The notes beneath the pieces are model-generated. The model had not been told where the DNA came from. It saw only the letters and a list, made by a program, of their open reading frames with translations, and searched no databases. From Iphinoe sp. HA4291-MV1 (lineage in GTDB: Bacteria > Cyanobacteriota > Cyanobacteriia > Cyanobacteriales > Nostocaceae), in NCBI GenBank assembly GCA_019359415.1, contig JAHHHH010000007.1, positions 62,001 through 126,000 of the forward strand: DNA of 64,000 nt, read 5' to 3'. Below are positions 1 through 7,272 of this stretch, one piece after another. Every line of letters starts with the position of its first letter. The stretch's first letter is position 1. Both the position numbers and the translations under genes were made by a program.

Positions 1-125
1 CGCAAATCTGGGCAGCTAGGAATGCCAAATCGTCAAATGCTTGTTCTGGTGAGGTGTCGAGAATCTGATATTGATGGAAAGCCACAAGCCTTGCTGCTTC
101 ATTGTTAGCCAATAGAGGGTTCATT
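1..125 (-). CDS. GAF-type sensor protein, N-terminal fragment
   Basis: The minus strand opens with an ATG at 125 and stays open to the window edge, giving 41 residues. They include [10 protein letters not shown] followed by [11 protein letters not shown], the characteristic start of cyanobacterial GAF-domain sensor kinases and diguanylate cyclases (a QILDT.PE.AFD.L..LAA pattern). The GAF domain proper and any output domain lie outside the window, so kinase versus cyclase cannot be decided. Confidence in the family is good because of the motif. Confidence in the output function is nil. Confidence 0.7.
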
Positions 126-791
126 ATATCTTTTCCTGTAAAAATTGAATGATCGCTTGCCCTGATGTAATACACAGTTCTCCAGATTCTTCAATAAGGA
201 AAGTTTTAACAGTGAACAGTGAGCCAGCACTGCAGGCGGGTTTCCCGCCGTAGGTGACGGGCGTTCCCGAAGGGTGAACAGTACTGATGACTGATGACTG
301 ATTTAAGGTGGCGGCTTGAGAACACTGTCTACTGTAAGTCGATTTGCAACTGCCATGTACATTTGCTTTTTAATTTCCAAAAACCAGAGGTAGCTACTAA
401 GGCAACCTCCAACTGGTAGTTCAGACTAGGAACTTACCTCTAGCCAAATCGGTGCCTTGCTGCACTTAGCTCAACTCAATCACGATTTAGATTCTCCAAA
501 CGAGTTATCAGACAACTTAGAATCACTTCACTATAGTAATATGTCTAAAGGAGGATGACAATTTATTTAAAAAACACGTGAAATTACGTATAATCCATAA
601 AATTTACATGGCTGTTGGTATTCTTTTTTTAGAATTGAACTTGGAATACTTCACTAGAAAGCTGAAGAGTGCGTTTGCAAAATGTAATAATACCTGCATC
701 AAGCAAGTATAGAAAGTAAAGATTATCAATAGACTTGTTTGTAAATTGATGTAAAATATAGACGCGGTAAGTGTATAAATCCCTTACAGGG
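126..791. other. Intergenic region with repeat and possible structured RNA
   Basis: About 660 bases without a convincing gene. Bases 226-275 carry a copy of the dispersed GC-rich repeat (core GGGTTTCCCGCCGTAGG). Heptamer-like ACTGATG repeats follow at about 284-300. Bases 386-441 can pair end to end (386-392 with 435-441) and contain a second 5-bp stem (418-422 with 430-434). The region must also hold the promoters of the divergent GAF gene and moaE, but no clear -35/-10 pair stands out. Confidence 0.4.
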
Positions 792-1298
792 ATGGAAATG
801 ACTAAGATGAACTTGGGTCCCATGGCTTCAGTTACCTCTCCCATTAAGCCGAAAGCTGAAGATAGCTTTGCAATTAGCTTTGCGCCATTATCTGTTGAGG
901 AGATTTATGCCAAAGCGGATGACTCAGCAAACGGCGCAGTTGTGGTTATGAGTGGGATGGTTCGCAATCAAACAGATGGTAAACCTGTGATTGCCCTAGA
1001 ATATCAAGCTTACGAGCCTATGGCAATGCGGGTATTTTATCAAATTGCTGCTGATATTCGTCAAAAATGGTCTATTGTGAACCGCGTAGTCATTTATCAT
1101 CGTATTGGGCGGTTGCAAGTTGGTGAAATCAGCGTTTTAGTTGCTGTGGGTTGTCCCCATCGTTCGGAAGCGTTTGAAGCTTGTCGGTATGCGATAGATA
1201 CTCTCAAACACAATGCCCCTATTTGGAAAAAAGAACATTGGACAGATGGTTCAAGTAGCTGGGTAAGTATTGGTGCTTGTGAAGTTCAAGGTTGTTGA
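792..1298 (+). CDS. moaE: Molybdopterin synthase catalytic subunit MoaE
   Basis: MoaE forms a heterotetramer with the sulfur carrier MoaD and inserts two sulfurs into precursor Z (cPMP) to make molybdopterin in the cytosol. The protein shows the family layout: SGMVRNQTDG near the N-terminus, LEYQAYEPMA, then HRIGRLQVGE, and the catalytic-lysine segment IWKKEHW with the two lysines at about residues 146-147. Length is about 168 residues, normal plus a short N-terminal extension. The start is uncertain: a GTG at 771 and ATGs at 792, 798, 807 and 822 are all in frame. No moaD or other moa gene is adjacent. Confidence 0.92.
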   Translation: MEMTKMNLGPMASVTSPIKPKAEDSFAISFAPLSVEEIYAKADDSANGAVVVMSGMVRNQTDGKPVIALEYQAYEPMAMRVFYQIAADIRQKWSIVNRVVIYHRIGRLQVGEISVLVAVGCPHRSEAFEACRYAIDTLKHNAPIWKKEHWTDGSSSWVSIGACEVQGC

Positions 1299-1466
1299 TT
1301 ATTCACAATTAGCAATTAATCACTAACAATTAACTTATAACTTCTTTGCACTTATTTACAAATTTGGGAGTGATGTATTTCGGTTTGTAACTATTTGCTG
1401 ATTCCAAAAGATTATTCCTTTAGACTGGTCTCCAATAGAAATAGAAAACTTTTGGGATATAAACAT

Positions 1467-1796
1467 ATGGATTCAGTAAATTTAGTTTGTCATGACTTTT
1501 TTGTGCTTCTTTCCTTCATAGCTTGCATTACTGGTCTATTGTTACTATGGGAGCGTAAGCAGGAAAGGAATAAAGCAGAAGAAGCAGAAGAAACAGAGAA
1601 AATTCTGTTTAGGATGAGCTTTTCTTACTGGCTAGTTTACTGTGTTGCTTTTGCTATCCAAAAAATTGTTTTACCCGACTGGGAAACTATAATGATGACT
1701 TTAAAAATAACGGCGGCACTGTCATATTTTTTAACATTTTCTTGCATCATCAGTTTGCCACTACACAAATTGGCAGTACGTCAAGTTGAAGATTAG
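1467..1796 (+). CDS. Small hypothetical membrane protein
   Basis: A 109-residue protein I do not recognise. It has three likely membrane helices: one near residues 10-27 (FFVLLSFIACITGLLLLW), one near 50-68 and one near 76-98. Between the first two lies a charged loop, ERKQERNKAEEAEE. The ATG at 1467 was preferred over the upstream in-frame TTG at 1395 because GGGAT precedes it at a plausible distance and the extra 24 residues look random. It follows moaE on the same strand by about 170 bases with no sign of a shared function. Confidence 0.55.
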   Translation: MDSVNLVCHDFFVLLSFIACITGLLLLWERKQERNKAEEAEETEKILFRMSFSYWLVYCVAFAIQKIVLPDWETIMMTLKITAALSYFLTFSCIISLPLHKLAVRQVED

Positions 1797-1800
1797 TTAT

Positions 1801-1860
1801 GGAATTGGGAATGGGGAATTGGGCATTGGGCAACGGGAATTGGGCAATGGGCAATAGGGT
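1801..1860. repeat. Short tandem repeat (ATTGGG/CAATGGG units)
   Basis: Imperfect heptamer units of the GGGAATT, GGGCATT and GGGCAAT type are repeated about eight times. They resemble the short tandemly repeated repetitive (STRR) sequences known from heterocystous cyanobacteria. The same unit recurs at 37050-37078 and 39540-39616. Confidence 0.8.
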
Positions 1861-1966
1861 GAAATTTTTTCATTGGAACTGCCTGAACCTGAGCCATCAA
1901 GTCTTTCCGCTCATCTTGCTCAATGCTTAAATTTTAGACTAGTTAGGAGTGCGAAACCCAAAAGCC

Positions 1967-2395
1967 TTAACCTGTCACCAATGAAATCCGTTCAATAATC
2001 GGGCAAATTATATTCTCAAAATTTTCAGGTATCGTTTGCCCACCTGAAAGCATTCCTTCTAATTCTAGTTTGAGGATGAGGAGTTGTTGAATTTGTTCAT
2101 CAATGGCTGTCAGCTTATCTTGCAACTTGATTTTTACATGTTCACATGGTAAGTTACCCCCATCGTGAACATCTAAAAATTCCTTAATTTCTGATAGGGT
2201 CAACTCAAGATTTTGGGCGCGTTTGATAAAGTTCAAGCGAGCCAAAACATCAGAGTTAAACAATCTAAATCCACCTTCGGTTCTACCTGATGCTTTGAGT
2301 AGACCTAGCTCTTCATAATAGCGAATAGTTTTAATCGGTACACCACTTTCCTTAGCAACTGAACCAATAAGTTTTAACTCTTCTTGCACTAACAT
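1967..2395 (-). CDS. MerR-family metal-responsive regulator
   Basis: MerR-family activators twist promoters with overlong -35/-10 spacers when metal binds. The N-terminus has the winged-helix signature (GSVAKESGVPIKTIRYYEEL, residues 11-30), and a long dimerisation helix follows at about 93-120. Candidate metal ligands are Cys84 and His86 (PCEHV) and Cys131 (ICPIIE). This layout is seen in heavy-metal MerR proteins, but the CueR-type C-terminal pair is not obvious. I chose the ATG at 2395 because AAAGGGG sits 5-8 bases upstream; an in-frame ATG at 2425 is possible. It is the last gene of the copper operon and probably acts on the promoter at 5741-5772. Confidence 0.88.
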   Translation of the reverse strand: MLVQEELKLIGSVAKESGVPIKTIRYYEELGLLKASGRTEGGFRLFNSDVLARLNFIKRAQNLELTLSEIKEFLDVHDGGNLPCEHVKIKLQDKLTAIDEQIQQLLILKLELEGMLSGGQTIPENFENIICPIIERISLVTG

Positions 2396-2427
2396 ATTGA
2401 CCCCTTTTATCAGATTTATTATCATAT

Positions 2428-3069
2428 TTATTTATACTGAAACTTGAGATGAGCGCTTTGAGCTACTGTTGCTGAAGGTGCGATGGCACGGAGTGCCCGC
2501 CAGAGGCGATCGCCAGAGGTGATAGCTGTCGAATCCGCAGATTGAACTTCGACGACTCCTCGGAACATATTCATACCACAGGTAAACTCGTATTTGCCGG
2601 GTTTGTCAGGCGTAAACTCAATCGGCGTAACTTGATTAAGCGGTAGTTCTTGAGCAATATGAAAATCGCTTAATCGAACTTCTTCAAGACAGGTGCTCGC
2701 ATCCTTGCGATAGAAGTTCAGCCGTACAGGTTGACCCGCCTGAACCACAATCTGACTCGGTTCATAACCCCCATCCACTATGATTGTAACCTCTTGAATT
2801 CCTGCTTGCGTGGTTGCTTTGCGAGACTTGGGTTTCGCAGCACCGAACCACCACAGTTCTAAACCAATCAATCCCAGTCCACCGAGTGTGACTGCAACCT
2901 TATTCACTAGCGGTTGTTCAATGCGACGAAACTGTCCCGTTTGCTCTGTTTCAGACGGCTGCATTTGGTTCATCTCGTGGGATATTTGTGCAACAACTTT
3001 GCTAGAAGCAATCCCTAACACAAGTCCTAAACTTGCGATACTGCTGATGATTGCTGTTTTGTTCACCAT
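2428..3069 (-). CDS. Membrane-anchored cupredoxin-domain protein
   Basis: A 213-residue protein with an N-terminal hydrophobic segment (about 6-27, signal or anchor), a His/Met-containing stretch (HEMNQMQ, 31-36), a second membrane helix (about 57-77) and a C-terminal cupredoxin-like domain (about 92-176). Possible copper ligands are Cys127, His137, Cys164, Met166 and Met168 (segment TCGMNMFRG). The last 35 residues fall outside the domain and are encoded by repeat-like DNA containing a HIP1 site, suggesting a tail acquired from a repeat. It lies between copA and merR, so a role in extracytoplasmic copper capture or delivery is inferred. AGGAGG precedes the ATG. Confidence 0.85.
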   Translation of the reverse strand: MVNKTAIISSIASLGLVLGIASSKVVAQISHEMNQMQPSETEQTGQFRRIEQPLVNKVAVTLGGLGLIGLELWWFGAAKPKSRKATTQAGIQEVTIIVDGGYEPSQIVVQAGQPVRLNFYRKDASTCLEEVRLSDFHIAQELPLNQVTPIEFTPDKPGKYEFTCGMNMFRGVVEVQSADSTAITSGDRLWRALRAIAPSATVAQSAHLKFQYK

Positions 3070-3097
3070 TTGAAAACCTCCTATGCGAATGCGACAG

Positions 3098-3184
3098 CTA
3101 TGCTAACGCTCCTGAGATTGCGCCTAATAGAAATCCACATCCTGCCAATGTCCCGAAAAATGTTAGCTTCTTGAGCATCATCAT
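3098..3184 (-). CDS. 28-residue hydrophobic peptide with lipobox, in copper operon
   Basis: A tiny open frame (MMMLKKLTFFGTLAGCGFLL, then eight more residues ending GALA) sits between copA and the cupredoxin gene, 24 bases after copA and 28 before the next start. AGGGGA lies directly before the first ATG, and there are three consecutive ATGs. It has a positively charged N-terminus, a hydrophobic core and LAGC, a perfect lipobox, at residues 13-16. It could be a mini-lipoprotein, a single-helix copper-operon peptide, or the remains of a larger gene. I know of no named family. Confidence 0.5.
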   Translation of the reverse strand: MMMLKKLTFFGTLAGCGFLLGAISGALA

Positions 3185-3208
3185 TCCCCTGTGTGACTAC
3201 CAATTCAC

Positions 3209-5467
3209 TTAACCAAGTGTTTTGGGTTGAAAATTCACGAGACGCAACGCATTAGTAACAACTGAAACAGAACTAAACGCCATTGCTGCACCTGCAATGA
3301 TGGGGTTGAGCAGCCAACCGAAGAAAGGGAAGAGAATTCCTGCGGCAATTGGAATCCCTGCCACGTTGTAGATAAAGGCGAAGAAGAGATTCTGGCGAAT
3401 ATTGCGAATTGTGGCACGCGAAAGTTGAATGGCGGTGACAATCAAGAGCAAATCACCAGAGATGAGCGTGATGTCACTAGCAGCGATCGCTATATCAGTT
3501 CCAGTTCCGATCGCCATTCCCACATCGGCTTGAGCTAAAGCAGGAGCATCATTGATACCATCTCCTACCATTGCCACAATTTTGCCCTCAGACTGAAGTT
3601 CCTCGACAATCTCAGCTTTGTGATCTGGGCGAACTTCAGCAAAGACTCGCTTGATGCCAACTTCACGTGCAATGACTTCAGCTGTGCGCTGATTGTCTCC
3701 AGTCAACATTACCACTTCTAATCCCATTTTCTGCAATGTGCGAATTGCGTTTGCAGAAGATGGTTTCACTGCATCGGAAATGCCCATAATTCCTTGAGCT
3801 TTGCTATTTACTGCAATCCAAATCACCGTCTTACCGAGATACTCCAGACGATCCCAATGTTGCTGCAAAGCACCTGTATCAATTCCTAACTCGTTCATCC
3901 AACGATGGGTTCCAATTTGCACCCATTGATTTGACACATATCCTTGCACACCGCTACCAGCGACTGCTTCAAACTCCTGTGAATCAGTGAGTTCTACTCC
4001 CTGAGATTGAGCATATTGCACAACTGCTTCCGCCAGAGGATGTTCTGAATTGCGTTCGACGGATGCTGCAAGGCGCAGGAGATTTAGCTCGTTGCTATGA
4101 GCTGTACCGTTGACAGTTACATAGTCGGTAACGGTGGGCTTACCGTGCGTAATCGTACCTGTTTTATCGAGAATAATTATCTTTAGCTTGTGTGCAAGTT
4201 CCAGGCTTTCAGCGTCTTTGATAAGGATGCCATTTTCTGCTCCCTTTCCAGTTCCCACCATGATAGAAGTTGGCGTCGCTAAGCCAAGAGCACATGGGCA
4301 AGCAATGATCAGCACACCTACAGTGGTCATGAGTGCCATTGTGACATTGCCCATAATGTTGTACCAAATAATGAAGGTGGCGATCGCAATGGTAATGACG
4401 GCAGGCACAAACCATCTAGTCACTTGGTCAGCTAATCGCTGAATCGGTGCTTTGGAACCTTGTGCTTGTTGCACTAACTTGACAATCTGTGCCAAGAACG
4501 TATCTTTTCCTACTCGTGTTGCTCGGAATTTGAAGCTGCCAGTTTTGTTGATGGTGGCTCCAATCACTTCATCACCTGGCTGCTTCTTTACAGGCACACT
4601 TTCACCTGTGACCATTGTCTCATCAACAGTCGAGGAGCCATCAATAATCTGGCCATCCACTGGAATCTTTTCACCCGGACGCACCAGAATAACATCGCCT
4701 TGAATCACTTCGGCAAGTAGGATATCCACCTCTGTGCCGTTGCGAATCACGCGAGCAGTTTTGGCTTGCAAGCCTATGAGTTTACGGATAGCTTCCGAGG
4801 TCTTCCCTTTGGCACGATTTTCCAACAGTCGTCCTAGCAAAATCAGCGTGACAATCAACGCAGCTGCTTCGTAGTACACATCAGCCGGTAGTTCTCTAGT
4901 AGAGAAAAATCCAGGTAAGAAAGTGGGGAAGAGAGAATAGAGATAGGCAGCACCTGTACCAATCGCCACTAACGTATCCATCGTTGCTGTGTGACGTTTC
5001 AGAGCTTTCCAAGCATTGATGAAGAAGGACGCACCAGACCAAAACAGGACTGGCGTCGTCAGCAACAATTGCAGCCAGGGATTATGCAACCACATGGGAA
5101 TAAAGGGAAGCCTCAATCCCGTCATCATCGGTAGCGAACCAATGACCAGAATAGTGCTGATAATACCGCCAACCCAAACTTTCCTGACTAGCGATCGATT
5201 TTCTGCTTGACGTGCCTTTTGTTCTGCATCATCTGTAACAAATAAATCATCGTCTTGCACAGGCACAGCAGAGTATCCTACCGCATCTACCGCATCGCAA
5301 ATCGCTTTTGGGTCAGTTTTTCTAGGATCATAGGTGACGGTGGCTTGCTCTACCCCAAAGTTGACGCTACATTCATTCACACCTGGAACAGAGCGAATTG
5401 CATCTTCAACTGTGTTAGCGCAAGAGGCACAACTCATACCCCGCAGTTTCAGATTCGTGTTTTTCAT
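3209..5467 (-). CDS. copA: Copper-translocating P1B-type ATPase
   Basis: A 752-residue P1B ATPase that pumps Cu(I) across a membrane. In order it has one N-terminal HMA domain with GMSCASC (Cys13 and Cys16), membrane helices from about residue 97, the actuator motif TGESVPV, the channel motif [10 protein letters not shown] (about 388-397), the phosphorylation site DKTGT (Asp at about 433), SEHPLAEA, and the hinge GDGINDAP (about 632). CPC indicates Cu(I)/Ag(I) specificity. It is transcribed after the small metallochaperone gene with a 41-base gap. Cyanobacteria also use PacS and CtaA for thylakoid copper import. The neighbouring cupredoxin and MerR genes favour detoxification, but this cannot be proven here. 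Confidence 0.96.
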   Translation of the reverse strand: MKNTNLKLRGMSCASCANTVEDAIRSVPGVNECSVNFGVEQATVTYDPRKTDPKAICDAVDAVGYSAVPVQDDDLFVTDDAEQKARQAENRSLVRKVWVGGIISTILVIGSLPMMTGLRLPFIPMWLHNPWLQLLLTTPVLFWSGASFFINAWKALKRHTATMDTLVAIGTGAAYLYSLFPTFLPGFFSTRELPADVYYEAAALIVTLILLGRLLENRAKGKTSEAIRKLIGLQAKTARVIRNGTEVDILLAEVIQGDVILVRPGEKIPVDGQIIDGSSTVDETMVTGESVPVKKQPGDEVIGATINKTGSFKFRATRVGKDTFLAQIVKLVQQAQGSKAPIQRLADQVTRWFVPAVITIAIATFIIWYNIMGNVTMALMTTVGVLIIACPCALGLATPTSIMVGTGKGAENGILIKDAESLELAHKLKIIILDKTGTITHGKPTVTDYVTVNGTAHSNELNLLRLAASVERNSEHPLAEAVVQYAQSQGVELTDSQEFEAVAGSGVQGYVSNQWVQIGTHRWMNELGIDTGALQQHWDRLEYLGKTVIWIAVNSKAQGIMGISDAVKPSSANAIRTLQKMGLEVVMLTGDNQRTAEVIAREVGIKRVFAEVRPDHKAEIVEELQSEGKIVAMVGDGINDAPALAQADVGMAIGTGTDIAIAASDITLISGDLLLIVTAIQLSRATIRNIRQNLFFAFIYNVAGIPIAAGILFPFFGWLLNPIIAGAAMAFSSVSVVTNALRLVNFQPKTLG

Positions 5468-5508
5468 TCAACACCTCCAAACGATGTCCTCAACTGCTTC
5501 TGTTGAAT

Positions 5509-5709
5509 TTAGTGATAAGCAATGGTATAACCTGCCACCGTAATTGCTTCTGTGATGGCAGCTTCTGATGCTTGAGTTTCAATATGAACAAGCTTAGTGT
5601 TGGTATCAGCTTGAACGGTTGCGGCAGGATCAATAGTCTCGACCGCTTTTGTAATCGTTTTTACACAAGCTGAACACGCCATGTTGGAAACTTTGAGTTG
5701 TAATGTCAT
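5509..5709 (-). CDS. Small HMA-domain copper chaperone (CopZ/Atx1-like)
   Basis: A 66-residue stand-alone heavy-metal-associated domain with the metal site MACSACVKT (Cys12 and Cys15) and the expected beta-alpha-beta-beta-alpha-beta length. Such proteins carry Cu(I) in the cytosol to the HMA domain of a P1B ATPase, here the downstream copA product. The start at 5709 is supported by AGGAG 11 bases upstream. A longer in-frame reading to 5904 crosses the promoter and is not credible. It is the first gene of the operon and begins about 32 bases from the promoter's -10 element. Confidence 0.92.
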   Translation of the reverse strand: MTLQLKVSNMACSACVKTITKAVETIDPAATVQADTNTKLVHIETQASEAAITEAITVAGYTIAYH

Positions 5710-5740
5710 AATTTTAATTCTCCTGTGATGAACTACTTTC

Positions 5741-5772
5741 ATCGTAAAGTCTCCAGTAGACTGGAGAGTCAA
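5741..5772 (-). promoter_or_regulatory. MerR-type promoter/operator of the copper operon
   Basis: On the minus strand, TTGACT (5772-5767) and TACGAT (5746-5741) are separated by 20 bases, longer than the usual 17. The spacer holds the dyad CTCCAGT-CT-ACTGGAG (5751-5766). This is the classical architecture of MerR-activated promoters, in which the bound regulator compensates for the long spacer. The regulator is probably the MerR product encoded at 1967-2395 in the same operon, giving autoregulation. Confidence 0.82.
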
Positions 5773-5789
5773 GTAGAGAGAAAGCAAAT

Positions 5790-6000
5790 TTTGAAATAAT
5801 AGCGAATTCTCCAATTCCCAAGCGCAGATATTCAACTTTAATACAGGCATCCATGACCACGTTAAGTCTCGCATCCAAGGCTTTTTGTGCTGATAATTTA
5901 TCAAAGATACCTAATTGTGCCCATAGGTTTTGGTGTTGACGGCAATAAATTCCTCAACAATTTCTGGCAAAAAGTTAGAACGGCGAAAAATGTGGTGAAC
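5790..6000 (-). pseudogene. Frameshifted coding remnant, unknown family
   Basis: On the minus strand, a protein-like stretch reads VHHIFRRSNFLPEIVEEF and onward from about 6000 to a stop at 5911. It continues in another frame from 5920 (AQLGIFDKLSAQKALDARLN, then VVMDACIKVEYLRLG). The two halves meet over a few bases, as expected for a gene broken by a single-base slip. I do not recognise the family. The lower end is overwritten by the copper-operon promoter. Confidence 0.35.
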
Positions 6001-6251
6001 TGCGCAGACGATCTTCATTAACGGCAGCTACTTGGTGCGGTAAAGTACAGAATGTCCCGACTTACTATGAAATAAGCTGATCGCCTCTGCTCCATTAACT
6101 TTGTTGTCAGCATTTGCCGCATTACCCCGTGAGGGGTGATCACACTGAGGGGGATTAACCCACAGCACAAAAAACGTTAATTCGTGTAAGGTATAAAAAT
6201 CATATATCTGGGATGTATGAGTTTAGCTAGGGTGCATGGATCTAATCGATT

Positions 6252-6299
6252 GGTGACCTTCACTTAAGTTTTTGGTTTTCTAGGTTTGTGAAGGTCACC
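6252..6299 (-). terminator. Hairpin after the 64-residue ORF
   Basis: A perfect 12-bp inverted repeat (GGTGACCTTCAC at 6252-6263, complement at 6288-6299) with a 24-base loop lies immediately after the stop of the minus-strand ORF at 6300. No strong T-run follows, so it may be a bidirectional or stabilising hairpin. Confidence 0.55.
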
Positions 6300-6494
6300 T
6301 TATTTAATCGCATCAACAGACAAACATTCACCACGTTCCGATGCAAAAACGTAGATCCATCCAGGATAGAGTTCTTGCAACTGGACTAGCGCTTCCTTCT
6401 CATCTGGTAGCACCGGATGAAAACCGCTTTCACTGCCCTTTTTCACCAAATGCGACATAATTTCGTATTTGGCAGCGTGCGACTTCTTTTTCAA
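6300..6494 (-). CDS. Hypothetical 64-residue protein
   Basis: A small charged protein (KKKSHAAKYEIMSHLVKKGS near the start, then GWIYVFASERGECLSVDAIK at the end) that I do not recognise. The apparent start is a TTG at 6494; an ATG lies at 6458 (residue 13). The frame stays open further upstream without a better start, so it could be the 3' part of a decayed gene. A hairpin directly after the stop supports it being, or having been, expressed. Confidence 0.4.
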   Translation of the reverse strand: MKKKSHAAKYEIMSHLVKKGSESGFHPVLPDEKEALVQLQELYPGWIYVFASERGECLSVDAIK

Positions 6495-6523
6495 CTTGCC
6501 GTAAATGACAAGTTGTAACAGGA

Positions 6524-6730
6524 TTAATCGTTATCGTTATCTTCCGCGTTTGAAACAGATTTTTTTCTCAATCTCAAAATTAATGGAGTTACAGCAGTAA
6601 TCAACGCGGAGATCGCTGTTAGGTAGTCGCATATTGATGGGGTTTGATCTACTTGGGAAATTGAGGTCGAATTTGGCTGGACTCCGATATAAGTTCCAAT
6701 TGATGATTCTTTGGCGTTGTTCAGTAACAT
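6524..6730 (-). CDS. Small single-helix membrane protein, hypothetical
   Basis: A 68-residue frame starting at ATG 6730, with a polar N-terminus, one membrane helix (about residues 35-52, YLTAISALITAVTPLIL), a basic stop-transfer RLRKK and an acidic tail EDNDND. The topology is that of a real small membrane protein, but no family is recognised and no good ribosome site is seen. It is 29 bases upstream of the neighbouring 64-residue ORF on the same strand. Confidence 0.42.
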   Translation of the reverse strand: MLLNNAKESSIGTYIGVQPNSTSISQVDQTPSICDYLTAISALITAVTPLILRLRKKSVSNAEDNDND

Positions 6731-6807
6731 AGAGATAGATGTTTGATAGTTTTGACAAAAGACTCTGCCAGTACTAGTTGCAATCTGGTACTAGCGAGCG
6801 AGATTCG

Positions 6808-6833
6808 GCAGATATAGGAACTCCTATATCTGC
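6808..6833. terminator. Perfect 11-bp hairpin
   Basis: GCAGATATAGG (6808-6818) pairs perfectly with 6823-6833 around a 4-base loop AACT. It lies between the end of the gene at 7273 and the start of the gene at 6730, both on the minus strand. It may be the terminator of the upstream gene. Confidence 0.55.
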
Positions 6834-7045
6834 TTAATTCCTTCTCCCTCAAGAGAAGGCGTTCGTTTTTCATTTCAATAACGAATGCTAACTTAAGCGC
6901 GTACTACAGTTAAGACAATAAGTCAACCGGGTTTTTCACTATATTTTGACATTCCAGTGATTAGTGTTAAAAATTAAACATTATTTCTCTTTCAAGGAAC
7001 TTAACTGTATTTCTTCCTTCTACTTGCCCAATAAGGTTGACGCAT

Positions 7046-7260
7046 TGTCGAGCCAGTACTGCGAACGGGTTTCCCGTCGCAGGTATCTGGCGTCCCCTGG
7101 AAATTGAGCCGTCTAGCCCCTAAGGGGGCGCTCCGCAACGTAGCGGCTCCCCTTGGGAGAAACTATGACAAAACCTGACTTCCTTCTCTCACGAGTACAA
7201 TTACGGCACCCACAGATATCTGTGGTGGACAAAGGGCTACCCGTTAACCAAATCGTATTG
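7046..7260. repeat. Dispersed repeat block
   Basis: This contains a copy of the GC-rich dispersed repeat (7046-7160, including GGGTTTCCCGTCGCAGG and GTAGCGGCTCCCCTTGGGAG). It is followed by a second element, 7165-7230, with the palindrome CCACAGATATCTGTGG. The second element is about 80 percent similar, inverted, to sequence near 32052-32090 and 32208-32232. Confidence 0.7.
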
Positions 7261-7272
7261 AGTGTTGAGTTA

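Noticed and set aside
5509-5904. Long version of the HMA chaperone (131 residues)
   Set aside because: The extra N-terminus covers the MerR-type promoter and an old gene remnant; the 66-residue form has a proper ribosome site.
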